From the NCBI GenBank assembly GCA_041749015.1, contig JBGTCD010000091.1:1-64000 (forward strand): a DNA stretch of 64,000 nt, given 5' to 3'. The notes below the pieces were generated by a model that saw nothing but the letters and a program-made list of their open reading frames with translations, had not been told where the DNA came from and ran no database searches. Of this stretch, positions 18,650-28,034 are shown one piece after another. A program made the position numbers and the translations under genes. The stretch comes from JBGTCD01 sp041749015. GTDB taxonomy: Bacteria > Bacteroidota > Bacteroidia > Cytophagales > Cyclobacteriaceae. The stretch's first letter is position 1. Each line of letters opens with the position of its first letter.

Positions 18650-19892
18650 GCTTTCTTCTTTTTCTAAGGGTGAATATCAGTACCCCAAGAGAAATAAGAA
18701 GCGCCCCAAAAGTTGGCACCAGCAGGTAATCCGAAAGCAGAATGATATCCAGTGATTTTTCAAGTGCTGCATTGATATTGTTGACACCGATCAAAATGGT
18801 GAAGAAAATGACGATCATTGACAGCCCGTTGATCCACCAATTATTTAAGTATAATGTCCCCATCCGCATCGGATTGTTGGCGATGACAAAAAGCAAAATG
18901 GCAATCACCGGTAATATCATGCCATTCAATGCCTGAGCTGTGATGATCAGGGGCACAGGCTCAAGATTGATTGAAGCAAAAAAAGCACCGGATATAAACA
19001 CCAGTGCCCCGATCCATTTTGGTATTTTACCCTGCGTGGCACCTGAAACTGCTGCTTTAGCACCAAGAGGAGCCGTTAAGGTGGAAGTAAATCCCGCAGC
19101 AAATAACCCAATACTCAAGACCAGAGGGCCGATAGTCCCTATTTGATTTTCGAAGGATCCTGATAACAGAAAAAAGTCCATTTCCACGATGGATGTCCCC
19201 GTAATCATTACGGCTAGGGAGATAAGGCCACCAATAATAATTGAGGTAATCAATCCTTTACGCATGCCCGAAAGGGTTTGTCCATGCCCTAATCTGGACC
19301 CCAGAAATAAGTTATACGGGACAATGGTGGTGCCCAATAAACCAATGGAGATCAGCTCACTGCCAGGGGGCATCCCGGGCACCCAATTTAAGGCACTTCC
19401 AGAAAGAATCTTAAAACTCATCAGTGCAAAAGCCCCTACCATCACCAGTACCAGTAAAGTCATAAAGCCCCCCAGAAACCTTTGGCCACCACGCAGAAAA
19501 ATAAAAAGTCCTGTCAGGCTTAATAATACAGGAAACCAAACACCGGACTTCACGCCCAAGATTTCGATTCCCTGGGCTGCTCCGGCTATATTACCCGACT
19601 GGTAGGCCATACAGCCTAATACCACCGATCCTACCACCATCATGGCAGGAATTTTATTCCTTCCCTCAAAAATAATGGTGCTGAGATCTTTTCCTGATGC
19701 TATTGTAATCCGTGCCGCTGTTTCATGAAGGATAATGCAGGCTAAAATGGAAAACCCCAGCACCCACGCCAGTTGTAAGTCAAATGCTGCCCCGGCCGCT
19801 ATAGCGGTAGTGACCGTACCGGGCCCGATAAAGGCTGCGGCAATGAGGGTCCAAACCAATTTTTGAGCCAGGGATGTAGATTTTACAGACAT
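18636..19892 (-). CDS. Nramp-fold transporter lacking the canonical metal ligands
   Basis: A 418-residue polytopic protein of the Nramp (SLC11) superfamily with about eleven helices. The family landmark IASGKDL (64-70) aligns with IASGRNL of bacterial Nramps. TM1, normally DPGN, reads GPGT here (23-26), and TM6, normally MPH, reads VPY (191-193). The Asp, Asn and Met that coordinate Mn2+ are therefore all replaced. It belongs to an Nramp-related group whose substrate is not evident, so calling it a manganese transporter would be unsafe. The gene is monocistronic, between an upstream terminator and the convergent lipoprotein gene. Confidence 0.8.
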   Translation of the reverse strand: MSVKSTSLAQKLVWTLIAAAFIGPGTVTTAIAAGAAFDLQLAWVLGFSILACIILHETAARITIASGKDLSTIIFEGRNKIPAMMVVGSVVLGCMAYQSGNIAGAAQGIEILGVKSGVWFPVLLSLTGLFIFLRGGQRFLGGFMTLLVLVMVGAFALMSFKILSGSALNWVPGMPPGSELISIGLLGTTIVPYNLFLGSRLGHGQTLSGMRKGLITSIIIGGLISLAVMITGTSIVEMDFFLLSGSFENQIGTIGPLVLSIGLFAAGFTSTLTAPLGAKAAVSGATQGKIPKWIGALVFISGAFFASINLEPVPLIITAQALNGMILPVIAILLFVIANNPMRMGTLYLNNWWINGLSMIVIFFTILIGVNNINAALEKSLDIILLSDYLLVPTFGALLISLGVLIFTLRKRRKLTAR

Positions 19893-19919
19893 TCTTGGAG
19901 GTCAATCATCAGAAAATTA

Positions 19920-19927
19920 CAAAAATA
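19920..19927 (-). promoter_or_regulatory. -7 box (TATTTTTG) of the Nramp-like gene
   Basis: On the minus strand TATTTTTG ends 27 nt before the ATG at 19892. It overlaps the T tract of the terminator of the preceding ABC operon, so termination and initiation share sequence. Confidence 0.4.
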
Positions 19928-19958
19928 AACGCCATTCAAAAATATTTGAATGGCGTTT
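19920..19958 (-). terminator. Intrinsic terminator of the ABC exporter operon
   Basis: A perfect 14-bp inverted repeat AAACGCCATTCAAA (19927-19940) / TTTGAATGGCGTTT (19945-19958) with the loop AATA. On the minus strand it is followed by ATTTTTG. It lies just after the ABC permease stop codon. Confidence 0.8.
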
Positions 19959-19981
19959 CAAAATTCTGTTGTGTATCTGTT

Positions 19982-21298
19982 CTACATCTTGGTCATAAAC
20001 CACTTGGCCAGGACTTTGTAATTGACTTTAGAGCCCTGCATCAAAATACCTACCCTGTATATCCTGCCGGCAACCCATATAGTAAAGAAAAAGCCTCCTA
20101 CCAATAGCACCATGGATAGAATTAATTCCCAGGTAGGCACTCCAAATCCCAGCCTTCCCATCATTACTACCGGGGAAGACAAAGGGATAATTGAAAGCCA
20201 GAATGCCAAAGAACTATTAGGGTCTTCCAACACAAAAAACAACCCAAAAATTGAAGCGATGATAGGGATGGTGATAGGAAACATAAATTGCTGGGCTTCG
20301 GAGGGAGAGTCTACAGCAGCACCTACCGCAGCAAATAAAGCCCCATAAAGCAGATAACCTCCAAAAAAATAAAATATAAACAGGAGACCTATCTTAAGAA
20401 AATTGATCCCTGCGATAGCATTCATGATATTCATGACTCTGGGGTCACTCCCCAGATCATCAAGTCCTTCTTGTGAACCGGACATAGCGTTGGCAGCTTC
20501 CATGCCACCATCACCCAAATTGACTCCCAGTACTACAATAGCCAAAAACCAGAAAATATTGAGCAATACTGCCCAGATCAAAAATTGAGTAATACCTACA
20601 GAGGCGATCCCCAGCACTTTGCCCAGCATAAGTTGAAAAGGCCTCACTGACGAGACGATGATCTCTACGATTTTACTGGATTTTTCCTCAATCACACCCT
20701 GCATCACGATACCACCGTAAACAAAAATTAATATGTAAATGAGGAATCCTCCCGCATACCCGATACCATATGCTATGCCCGCACTGCTTTCTTTCTCTCC
20801 CTCATCACTAAGATTGACGGTCCTGAGCACCACGCTGGTCTTGAGCTTTTCCAGCACTTCCCTATCTACCTGATAGGTCTCCAGCTTTATTTCACGAATG
20901 ATATTTTCAAAATCTTTTTCAAAATCACTAACTGTGGATAAGCTGGGATTTTGCCGGGAATAGTACATAAAACCATCCGGCTTTTCGAGGGTAAATTCAG
21001 GGATATATATCAGAGCAAAATCCTTACTCTCTCTGAAGGCAGTTTTAGCCTCCTCCAGGTCCCCTTCTATAAACTCATACAAATATTTTGAATTGGATTC
21101 TGGTCTGATTTTTCCGCTCTCATCCAATACCTTCACCACTTCCTGTTGGCTCTTCTTTTTGTCAGCCACCACAAAATAAACCATCCCCGCTATGATGGCC
21201 GGAAAAACCAGGGGCGTTAAAATAGTAGCTAAAAGGAAGGATTTTTTCTTGACCCTGCTGATGTACTCCCGTTGAAAAACAGTCCAGATTCTATTCAT
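19982..21298 (-). CDS. ABC-2 type permease, NatB-like
   Basis: A 438-residue membrane subunit with an N-terminal helix (about 22-44) beginning VFQREYISRVKKKSFLLATI, a large extracytoplasmic domain (about 45-180) and five or six C-terminal helices including the pattern GVIEEKSSKIVEIIVSSVRP, typical of ABC-2/NatB permeases. With the ATPase encoded just upstream it would form an exporter; NatAB exports Na+ in Bacillus, but the substrate is not established for Bacteroidota relatives. The ATG overlaps the stop of the ATPase gene by 8 nt (ATGAATAG), so translation is coupled. Confidence 0.85.
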   Translation of the reverse strand: MNRIWTVFQREYISRVKKKSFLLATILTPLVFPAIIAGMVYFVVADKKKSQQEVVKVLDESGKIRPESNSKYLYEFIEGDLEEAKTAFRESKDFALIYIPEFTLEKPDGFMYYSRQNPSLSTVSDFEKDFENIIREIKLETYQVDREVLEKLKTSVVLRTVNLSDEGEKESSAGIAYGIGYAGGFLIYILIFVYGGIVMQGVIEEKSSKIVEIIVSSVRPFQLMLGKVLGIASVGITQFLIWAVLLNIFWFLAIVVLGVNLGDGGMEAANAMSGSQEGLDDLGSDPRVMNIMNAIAGINFLKIGLLFIFYFFGGYLLYGALFAAVGAAVDSPSEAQQFMFPITIPIIASIFGLFFVLEDPNSSLAFWLSIIPLSSPVVMMGRLGFGVPTWELILSMVLLVGGFFFTIWVAGRIYRVGILMQGSKVNYKVLAKWFMTKM

Positions 21299-22208
21299 GG
21301 TTCGTTCCAGCTATTGAAATGAAAATATCGTTGATGGTGGGTAATTTCTCTCTGAAGGAAATGACCTCAGTTTCTTTTATAATGGTTTGGAGAACCTCAT
21401 TGGTAGAGACCCCTTCTCCACCCTTTATATGCGTTTCAAACTGGGCAATACCGTTTAAGGGTACTTCCTTGATGATCTCAAATCCACCCGGCAGTTTAGA
21501 AATTTTATCGGTGGACTCAATGACATAGGTGTGAGACCTGTACCGGGATTTAATTTCAGTTTTTTCGCCTTCCAGCATGATCTTAGACTGGTGTATCAAC
21601 ACAATCTGATCACAAAGCTCCTCCACTGATTCCATCCTGTGTGTAGAAAATAATATGGTAGCCCCATTATCCCGCAACCTTAATATTTCGTCCCTAATCA
21701 GATTGGCATTAATTGGATCAAACCCGGAAAAAGGCTCATCAAGGATGATCAGTTTGGGGTCATGCATCACGGTGCTGATAAACTGGATTTTCTGAGCCAT
21801 CCCTTTGGACAGGTCCTCTACCTTTTTATGCCACCAACCCTGCACCTCAAACCGCTCCATCCAATATTTGATTTTGACTTTTGCCTCTTTGGAGGGCAAT
21901 CCCTTAAGCCGTGCAAGAAACAGGAGTTGGTCCCCTACTTTCATTTTTTTGTACAAACCGCGCTCTTCCGGCAAATACCCAATCCACTCAATATGCTTTG
22001 GGGCAAGGGACTCACCAAATATTCTGATGGCGCCCAAATCAGGATTTATGATCTGGTTGACAATCCGGATGAAGGTAGTTTTACCAGCCCCGTTGGGACC
22101 TAAAAGGCCCAAAATACAGCCCTTTGGAATCTGGATACTGACATCATCCAGGGCTGTGTGCTTGGTATAATGCTTGGTAATATTTTTGGCTTCTAATGCT
22201 AATTCCAT
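21291..22208 (-). CDS. ABC transporter ATP-binding protein, NatA-like
   Basis: A 305-residue ATPase with Walker A GPNGAGKTT (about 38-46), a signature motif in the less common form LSKGMAQKIQF, Walker B KLIILDEPFSGFDP and the switch His in FSTHRM. The C-terminal 80 residues form the extension seen in NatA/CcmA-type subunits. It pairs with the overlapping permease gene downstream. A near-consensus -7 box TATATTTC lies 17 nt upstream (22233-22226). Substrate is unknown. Confidence 0.88.
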   Translation of the reverse strand: MELALEAKNITKHYTKHTALDDVSIQIPKGCILGLLGPNGAGKTTFIRIVNQIINPDLGAIRIFGESLAPKHIEWIGYLPEERGLYKKMKVGDQLLFLARLKGLPSKEAKVKIKYWMERFEVQGWWHKKVEDLSKGMAQKIQFISTVMHDPKLIILDEPFSGFDPINANLIRDEILRLRDNGATILFSTHRMESVEELCDQIVLIHQSKIMLEGEKTEIKSRYRSHTYVIESTDKISKLPGGFEIIKEVPLNGIAQFETHIKGGEGVSTNEVLQTIIKETEVISFREKLPTINDIFISIAGTNHE

Positions 22209-22295
22209 ATGTCTTAAAACTTCCCGAAATATAAAATTATTTAATGGAAAGGGCCTAAGAAATTAATAATTATAAGCGGTCAATCAGGGTGCTGA

Positions 22296-23192
22296 TCAGT
22301 GGCTGGATGACTTAAATGTGATGTTCCCCATGGAAACATCCAGGTCAAAGGAAAGGAGGTCCGCAGCGTCCTCTTTATAGGCAGCATTGGTGTAGACATT
22401 TTCGCCGATTTTTTTAAAATCATGATCCAGTTTGATGGTACATAGAAGCGAATTTTTCATCCTGATGATCACAGGCACCTCCCTTGGTGGAAGCAGGATG
22501 TGTAGTTTTCCAGCCCCAACACTGGCCTGGATATTACTTCTCATATCACATTTATCAGAGAAATCAAGAGAGAGGTTACCAAAGCCCACCTCTGCAATAA
22601 GATTGCGAGATTTTAGGAGGTTGACCTTTTCAATTACCGCTGTGCCCCAATCTACTTTCACAAAAAAAGTATCCATCACCACCTGATTACTTAAACCAGA
22701 AAAATAATTGACATGGATATTGGCACTGGCCGTATTGATGCGGAGATTTTTTACGGATAGTCCGGAGAGGTCTACTTTTGAGTCACCGGTGCCGTAGTTT
22801 AAATTGAGATTAAAAGGCTTTTTATTAGAAAGATATACTTGCCAAATTTTTTCTATCCTATCTTCAGACTTGCCGAGCACTCTTGATGATATGGATTGGC
22901 TGAAGCCCCCGGAAGCATTATCTTTAAGTTCAATAGTGATTTTCTCCGTTCGGTCGACCAACTCTCTGCTAAAGGTATGGTCATAATAATCTACATCATG
23001 ATTACTGTAAATGCTTATAAGGTCAGTTTTCTGGCTCGGCTTGATAAAGCATTTACCTGAATTAACCTTAAAAGAGAAGTCAACCTGATCGATCCCGGCA
23101 TCATTTTCTACTGAAAACTGCTTCTTAATCTGGGCATTAGCTACAAAAAACCCCACAAAACCCACCAACACTAATAAAAATCTTTTCTGCAT
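22296..23192 (-). CDS. Secreted DUF4097-like repeat-strand protein
   Basis: A 298-residue protein with a signal peptide ending FFVANAQ. The mature part is a run of short beta strands with alternating hydrophobic residues and turns (NLNLNYGTGDSKVDLSG, SLDFSDKC, ASVGAGKLHILLPP, DVSMGNITF), the pattern of DUF4097/LiaF-like putative adhesin domains that form a right-handed strand stack. It lies between the ABC exporter and dnaK but seems independent. Role unknown; envelope location is inferred. Confidence 0.65.
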   Translation of the reverse strand: MQKRFLLVLVGFVGFFVANAQIKKQFSVENDAGIDQVDFSFKVNSGKCFIKPSQKTDLISIYSNHDVDYYDHTFSRELVDRTEKITIELKDNASGGFSQSISSRVLGKSEDRIEKIWQVYLSNKKPFNLNLNYGTGDSKVDLSGLSVKNLRINTASANIHVNYFSGLSNQVVMDTFFVKVDWGTAVIEKVNLLKSRNLIAEVGFGNLSLDFSDKCDMRSNIQASVGAGKLHILLPPREVPVIIRMKNSLLCTIKLDHDFKKIGENVYTNAAYKEDAADLLSFDLDVSMGNITFKSSSH

Positions 23193-23248
23193 GGGGTCTA
23201 TTACGATTATTAATGAGGGGTTGTTACAGGTTTATTAAAATTTTTTAT

Positions 23249-23283
23249 AAAAAAAGCTGCCCCCGAATGAAGGCAGCTTTTTC
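23249..23283 (-). terminator. Intrinsic terminator after dnaK
   Basis: On the minus strand AAAAAGCTGCC, an eleven-base loop region and GGCAGCTTTTTTT form a strong hairpin with a T tract. The reverse strand is also T-rich at its far end, so it may act in both directions. Confidence 0.85.
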
Positions 23284-23301
23284 CTATCAATGTAAAGCTA
23301 A

Positions 23302-25224
23302 TTACTTTTTATTATTATCGTCCACTTCTTCGTACTCTACATCAGAGACATCATCAGCGGTACCTTCTCCTTTTCCAGCATCCGCTGAAGGATCCTGACT
23401 ACCACCATCTGCCTTGCCCGCTTGAGCATACATCTCCTGCGAAGCACCTTCCCAGGCTTTGTTTAGCCCTTCGATACCAGCATCAATCCCTGCAAAATCC
23501 TGGGCCTGATGGGCTTTTTTCAAGGCTTCCAAAGCGTTTTTAATGGCATCCTTATTACCGTCGGAAAGTTTTTCACCATATTCTTTCAGCTGTTTTTCAG
23601 TCTGGAAGATCATGGAATCAGCGGCATTCAGTTTTTCTGCACTTTCTCTGGCCTTTTTATCAGAATCAGCATTGGCCTCTGCCTCCTGCTTCATTTTTTG
23701 GATATCCTCTTCAGACAATCCGGATGAAGCTTCAATTCTTATTTTCTGTTCTTTATTGGTGCCTTTATCCTTGGCAGATACATTGATGATACCATTAGCA
23801 TCAATATCAAAGGTCACCTCAATCTGTGGCATACCCCTGGGTGCGGGTGGTATCCCGTCCAGGTGAAATCTACCGATCGTGCGGTTGTCTTTGGCCATCT
23901 GTCTTTCTCCCTGAAGCACATGGATTTCCACTGATGGCTGGCTATCCGCTGCCGTAGAAAACACTTCAGACTTTTTAGATGGTATGGTGGTGTTAGCTTC
24001 GATCAGCCTTGTAAAGACCCCGCCCATAGTTTCGATCCCCAGTGATAAGGGTGTTACGTCCAGAAGGAGCACATCTTTTACTTCTCCGGTGAGCACGCCA
24101 CCCTGGATAGAAGCTCCAACAGCCACTACCTCATCTGGGTTTACACCCTTGGAAGGTTTCTTCCCAAAGAATTTCTCTACTTCCTGCTGGATTATAGGGA
24201 TCCGCGTAGAACCTCCTACCAGAATTACCTCGTCAATATCAGAAGTACTCAAGCCCGAATCTTTGAGGGCTTTTTTCACAGGCTCCATCGATCTTTTGAT
24301 CAGGCTCTCTGAGAGTTGCTCAAATTTAGACCTGCTGAGTTTCTTAACAAGGTGCTTGGGCACGCCATCTACCGGCATGATATAAGGCAGGTTGATTTCT
24401 GTTTCGGTGGAGCTTGAAAGCTCTACTTTTGCCTTTTCAGCGGCTTCCTTAAGTCTCTGCAATGCCATAGGATCTTTGCGAAGATCGATGTTTTCATCTT
24501 TCTTAAACTCTTCGGCCAACCAATTGATAATTACCAGGTCAAAGTCGTCTCCACCCAGGTGCACATCCCCATTGGTAGATTTTACTTCAAATACGCCATC
24601 ACCTAATTCGAGTATGGAAATATCAAAGGTACCACCACCGAGGTCATACACGGCGATTTTCATGTCTTTATTTTTCTTGTCAAGGCCGTAAGCAAGGGCT
24701 GCAGCAGTAGGCTCATTGATGATGCGCTTAACCTCAAGTCCGGCGATCTGACCGGCTTCCTTAGTGGCCTGGCGTTCTGCATCATTGAAGTAGGCCGGTA
24801 CGGTGATTACCGCTTCGGTAACTTCAGTACCAAGGTAATCTTCGGCAGTACTTTTCATTTTTTGAAGTATCATCGCAGATATTTCCTGAGGGGTATAGGC
24901 TCTATCACCAACTTTTATCCTTACGGTATCGTTGTTGCCTTTCTCCAGTTTGTAAGAGACGGATTTCATATCATCAGTCACCTCGGAATATTTCTTTCCC
25001 ATAAACCGCTTCACAGAGGAAATGGTATTGCCCGGGTTGGTGATAGCCTGGCGTTTGGCAGGATCACCTACTTTTCTTTCTCCCTTCCCATCATCCAGAA
25101 AAGCTACTATGGAAGGGGTTGTGCGCCTTCCCTCACTGTTAGGTATCACGACAGGTTCGTTACCTTCCATTACTGCTACGCAGGAGTTGGTAGTTCCCAG
25201 ATCGATTCCAATTATTTTTCCCAT
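23302..25224 (-). CDS. dnaK: Chaperone DnaK (Hsp70)
   Basis: The major cytoplasmic Hsp70, an ATP-driven chaperone for nascent and misfolded proteins. The 640-residue sequence starts [20 protein letters not shown] and contains the phosphate-2 motif [30 protein letters not shown], the substrate-binding domain opening [14 protein letters not shown], and a helical lid ending in an acidic tail ([12 protein letters not shown]). The length is normal. grpE and dnaJ are not adjacent. A strong terminator follows. I saw no CIRCE-type inverted repeat in the upstream 230 bp. Confidence 0.97.
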   Translation of the reverse strand: MGKIIGIDLGTTNSCVAVMEGNEPVVIPNSEGRRTTPSIVAFLDDGKGERKVGDPAKRQAITNPGNTISSVKRFMGKKYSEVTDDMKSVSYKLEKGNNDTVRIKVGDRAYTPQEISAMILQKMKSTAEDYLGTEVTEAVITVPAYFNDAERQATKEAGQIAGLEVKRIINEPTAAALAYGLDKKNKDMKIAVYDLGGGTFDISILELGDGVFEVKSTNGDVHLGGDDFDLVIINWLAEEFKKDENIDLRKDPMALQRLKEAAEKAKVELSSSTETEINLPYIMPVDGVPKHLVKKLSRSKFEQLSESLIKRSMEPVKKALKDSGLSTSDIDEVILVGGSTRIPIIQQEVEKFFGKKPSKGVNPDEVVAVGASIQGGVLTGEVKDVLLLDVTPLSLGIETMGGVFTRLIEANTTIPSKKSEVFSTAADSQPSVEIHVLQGERQMAKDNRTIGRFHLDGIPPAPRGMPQIEVTFDIDANGIINVSAKDKGTNKEQKIRIEASSGLSEEDIQKMKQEAEANADSDKKARESAEKLNAADSMIFQTEKQLKEYGEKLSDGNKDAIKNALEALKKAHQAQDFAGIDAGIEGLNKAWEGASQEMYAQAGKADGGSQDPSADAGKGEGTADDVSDVEYEEVDDNNKK

Positions 25225-25458
25225 GACTATCTTTATATTTTATTCAAAATGATTTTCTAAACTCAGAAATTAGGTATCAATGGTTGTGCCAATCCCTTAA
25301 AAGGTGACATTATGGCATGTGGGCCTTGGACGACTATGATTTTGACCTTGACAATGACTTTTTACTAATCATCATTGTGTAAAACTTCTGAAAACGGTCA
25401 ACGTTTTTGGGCATTGAGAGCTGCCTACTGGATACTGATTACTGCCTACTGATATAAA
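25225..25458. other. dnaK upstream region with short direct repeat
   Basis: No gene seen. The left part must carry the dnaK promoter, but only an imperfect box (TCATTTTG on the minus strand near 25240) is visible. At the right end CTGCCTACTG occurs twice, at 25421-25430 and 25442-25451, a 21-bp period that looks like a relic simple repeat. Confidence 0.4.
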
Positions 25459-26181
25459 TCAGGAATAAATAATAGCTGCCTCGGGGATAGGGTCCCGACC
25501 CTGCATGGCCAGGAAAACCTGCGCGGTGGCTGCTACATCCTCGCTGCAATATCGCGCGATAGTGGCCAGGCCATCTTTTTCATGGTAATAATAATGGTTG
25601 ACCTGACTCCCGTCGATCTGGTCTTTGCTTGAAGGAATATTAAAAACTGCCCCCAGAAGATCCAGGGACGTGTAATTTTTATAATCCCCAAACTTCCACA
25701 GCTCCAGGGTATCCAGATGGATGATCTCCCAAGGCTTCTTGCCTGAAATCCGGAGTGGTTCCGGTAAGGGAAGGCGATTGATTAAAATGCGGCGGCTGAG
25801 ATAGGGATAGTCAAATTCCTTTCCGTTATGGGCACAAAAAGCCGGGTTATGCCGCTGGGAAAATTTTGCCAAAATTTCGATAAACTCTTCAAGAAGTGCC
25901 TTTTCGTCTGTACTGGATAAGGATTTAATCCGGAGCTCATATCCCGAACCAGAGGATGCCGCTACCAGATACCCCATAGAAATGGCCACCACTTTACCAA
26001 ACTCCGAAAAAATACCCGCCTTTTTATGATACAAAGTTTCGGCTGTATCGTCCTCATCAGCCTCGATCCGTGCTGCTTTCTTCTCCCATTGGGTCCTGAA
26101 CCGCTCGTCCAGGGCACTGTAATCATCAGTACCGGCGACAGTTTCGATATCGATAAATATGATATGGTCGAATTCTTTCAT
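25459..26181 (-). CDS. DnaQ-fold 3'-5' exonuclease, PolB-exonuclease-like
   Basis: A 240-residue protein of the DEDD exonuclease superfamily. Motif I is IIFIDIETV (Asp and Glu near residues 10-12), motif II is PAFCAHNGKEFDYPYL with the acidic residue of EFD, and motif III is the C-terminal YCSEDVAAT with Asp preceded by Tyr. This resembles the predicted exonuclease group related to the proofreading domain of B-family polymerases. It is separated by 117 bp from the upstream VOC gene. The cellular role, repair or RNA processing, is unknown. Confidence 0.8.
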   Translation of the reverse strand: MKEFDHIIFIDIETVAGTDDYSALDERFRTQWEKKAARIEADEDDTAETLYHKKAGIFSEFGKVVAISMGYLVAASSGSGYELRIKSLSSTDEKALLEEFIEILAKFSQRHNPAFCAHNGKEFDYPYLSRRILINRLPLPEPLRISGKKPWEIIHLDTLELWKFGDYKNYTSLDLLGAVFNIPSSKDQIDGSQVNHYYYHEKDGLATIARYCSEDVAATAQVFLAMQGRDPIPEAAIIYS

Positions 26182-26298
26182 AGGTGCGTCAGGCTAAAGA
26201 TAGAAAATATTCATAAATTCTCCCTCCGCACTCTTTGCGAGTTCAACTTTTGAATAGTCAATGACAAAAATCTTATCAGGGAGGCAATTTCAGCAACC

Positions 26299-26790
26299 TT
26301 ACTCATTTAATTCCCTGAGTAAATCCTCCAGATCCAATGGTTTGGTGTACATCTCTATGCTGCCATCTGCCTTTTGAGGCCATTGGCTTCGGGGGCGGTC
26401 CCAGTAAAGCTCTACACCATTTTTGTCAGGGTCGTCAAGATACAGAGCTTCAGAAACGCCATGATCGGCCACTCCTGTCAGGGGATACCCGGCAGTATTC
26501 AACCTTTGCAATATTGCAGCGAGGTCTTTTCTGGTAGGATAGCAAATGGCCGTATGAAACAACCCTGGCACATTGCGGGGGGCCGGTGGCGCATTTTTGC
26601 TAAACCAGACATTGAGTCCGATATGGTGGTGGTACCCTCCGGCAGAAATAAAGGCTGCTTCTTCTTCATAGGTGGTGTTGAGGTCAAAGCCCAGAAGATC
26701 ACAATAAAATTCAAGTGCCTTTTTTAAATCACTGACCTTGAGGTGCACATGACCTATTCTTGTGGCTGGTGGTATTTGATAGGCATCCAT
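26299..26790 (-). CDS. VOC (glyoxalase/dioxygenase-fold) protein
   Basis: A 163-residue protein with two vicinal-oxygen-chelate modules: IGHVHLKVSDLKKALEFYCD at the start and GVADHGVSEALYLDDPDKNG in the second half. The likely metal ligands are His near 16, His in GLFHTA and Glu in GVELYW. Relatives include glyoxalase-like enzymes and CatE-type catechol dioxygenases. I prefer the ATG at 26790 over a TTG two codons earlier. It lies 12 bp after argJ and is probably cotranscribed, although a link to arginine synthesis is not obvious. Confidence 0.8.
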   Translation of the reverse strand: MDAYQIPPATRIGHVHLKVSDLKKALEFYCDLLGFDLNTTYEEEAAFISAGGYHHHIGLNVWFSKNAPPAPRNVPGLFHTAICYPTRKDLAAILQRLNTAGYPLTGVADHGVSEALYLDDPDKNGVELYWDRPRSQWPQKADGSIEMYTKPLDLEDLLRELNE

Positions 26791-26802
26791 GACCAAATTA
26801 AA

Positions 26803-28014
26803 CTAAGTAGAATAGACTGAATTGAACATCACATAGTCGGTGGAAAGGTCTGATCCCCAGCCTTTCATACTTTCCTTACCTTTATTGAGGTCGAGTTTGA
26901 TATGCAGATGAGACCTCCTAAGGAGCCGGATCAGATTATTCCGGTTGTATTGCTGTGGTTTACCCTGGTCCAGGACTTTTACCATCTCCTCTTCAGAACC
27001 CAGGTAAAGGTCGGTGGTTTCATAATTGAAAGGAACACCGGCATTACCAGCAGCAGAGATGATTCTCCCCCAGTTGGGGTCTCTACCAAACATGGCGGTT
27101 TTCACAAGGGTAGAATCTGATATTTCTCTTATCAGTTTCCGGGCATCTTCTTTATTAGTAGCATTCACCACTTCATATTCGATAAACTTGGAGGCACCTT
27201 CAGCATCTGAAACGATAAGCTTGGCCAGGTGCACCATCATTTCCTCCAGCTTATCCCGAAAAGCCGCATAGCCCTTATCCTTTTTGGATTGCAAGGTGTC
27301 ATTTTTGGCCAGCCCATTAGCCAAAACCACCACCATGTCATTAGTGGAGGTGTCCCCATCAACGGTGATCATATTAAAAGTAACATCCACCACTTCTTTG
27401 ACCGTGGTTTGCAGCAATTCCGGGGCTACTGCTGCATCGGTTACAATAAAAGCCAGCATAGTAGCCATATTAGGGTGGATCATGCCTGAGCCTTTGGCAA
27501 TACCGCCCATATTCACCTCGTGACCATCCAGATCAAACTCCACAAAGCCTTCTTTTGGAAAGGTATCGGTAGTCAAAATAGCATTGGCTGCAAAGGATCC
27601 GGCATTGGATTTGGAAGAAAGCTTTTTGACATTTTCTTTAATCCCGGCTACGATATCCTCGGTAGGAAATGGCTCCCCTATAAGCCCCGTTGAGGCCACA
27701 ATGACCAGTTCCTTTTTGATACCCAGCCCTGATGCCAGGGTGTCGGCCATGGCCTCAGCTCCAAGTCTGCCCTGCTCGCCTGTAGCCGTATTAGCATTGC
27801 CGGCATTGATGACTATGGCCTGAGCTATCCCATCTGCAATATGACGTTTCGAAACCTTCAACGGCTCTCCGATCACCTGATTTTGGGTGAATACCCCAGC
27901 AGCACTGGCAGGCACTTCAGAAAAGATGATAGCGAGATCTCTGTGCATGGACTTCACCCCTGAATGAGCACCCCAGCATGAAATCCCTCGGACATTAGTA
28001 ATATTTTTAATCAT
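26803..28014 (-). CDS. argJ: Glutamate N-acetyltransferase / amino-acid acetyltransferase
   Basis: ArgJ recycles the acetyl group from N-acetylornithine to glutamate and, in bifunctional forms, also uses acetyl-CoA. The 403-residue precursor contains the self-cleavage site in KGSGMIHPNMATMLAFI, where the Thr after Ala becomes the N-terminal nucleophile of the beta chain, and GRDPNWGRI near the C-terminal third. It is the fourth gene of the argB-argD-argC-argJ operon, 20 bp after argC. Its presence shows the acetylated, cyclic ornithine pathway. Whether it is monofunctional or bifunctional cannot be told. Confidence 0.93.
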   Translation of the reverse strand: MIKNITNVRGISCWGAHSGVKSMHRDLAIIFSEVPASAAGVFTQNQVIGEPLKVSKRHIADGIAQAIVINAGNANTATGEQGRLGAEAMADTLASGLGIKKELVIVASTGLIGEPFPTEDIVAGIKENVKKLSSKSNAGSFAANAILTTDTFPKEGFVEFDLDGHEVNMGGIAKGSGMIHPNMATMLAFIVTDAAVAPELLQTTVKEVVDVTFNMITVDGDTSTNDMVVVLANGLAKNDTLQSKKDKGYAAFRDKLEEMMVHLAKLIVSDAEGASKFIEYEVVNATNKEDARKLIREISDSTLVKTAMFGRDPNWGRIISAAGNAGVPFNYETTDLYLGSEEEMVKVLDQGKPQQYNRNNLIRLLRRSHLHIKLDLNKGKESMKGWGSDLSTDYVMFNSVYST

Positions 28015-28034
28015 AAGATTTTATTCATTGGTTA

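Noticed and set aside
22201..22240. TATATTTC as a firm promoter of the ABC operon
   Set aside because: Last base differs from the consensus and no -33 element is visible, so it is mentioned only in the gene entry.
25421..25451. Two CTGCCTACTG copies as a CRISPR or operator
   Set aside because: Only two short copies with an 11-bp spacer; too little to be a CRISPR and no regulator context.
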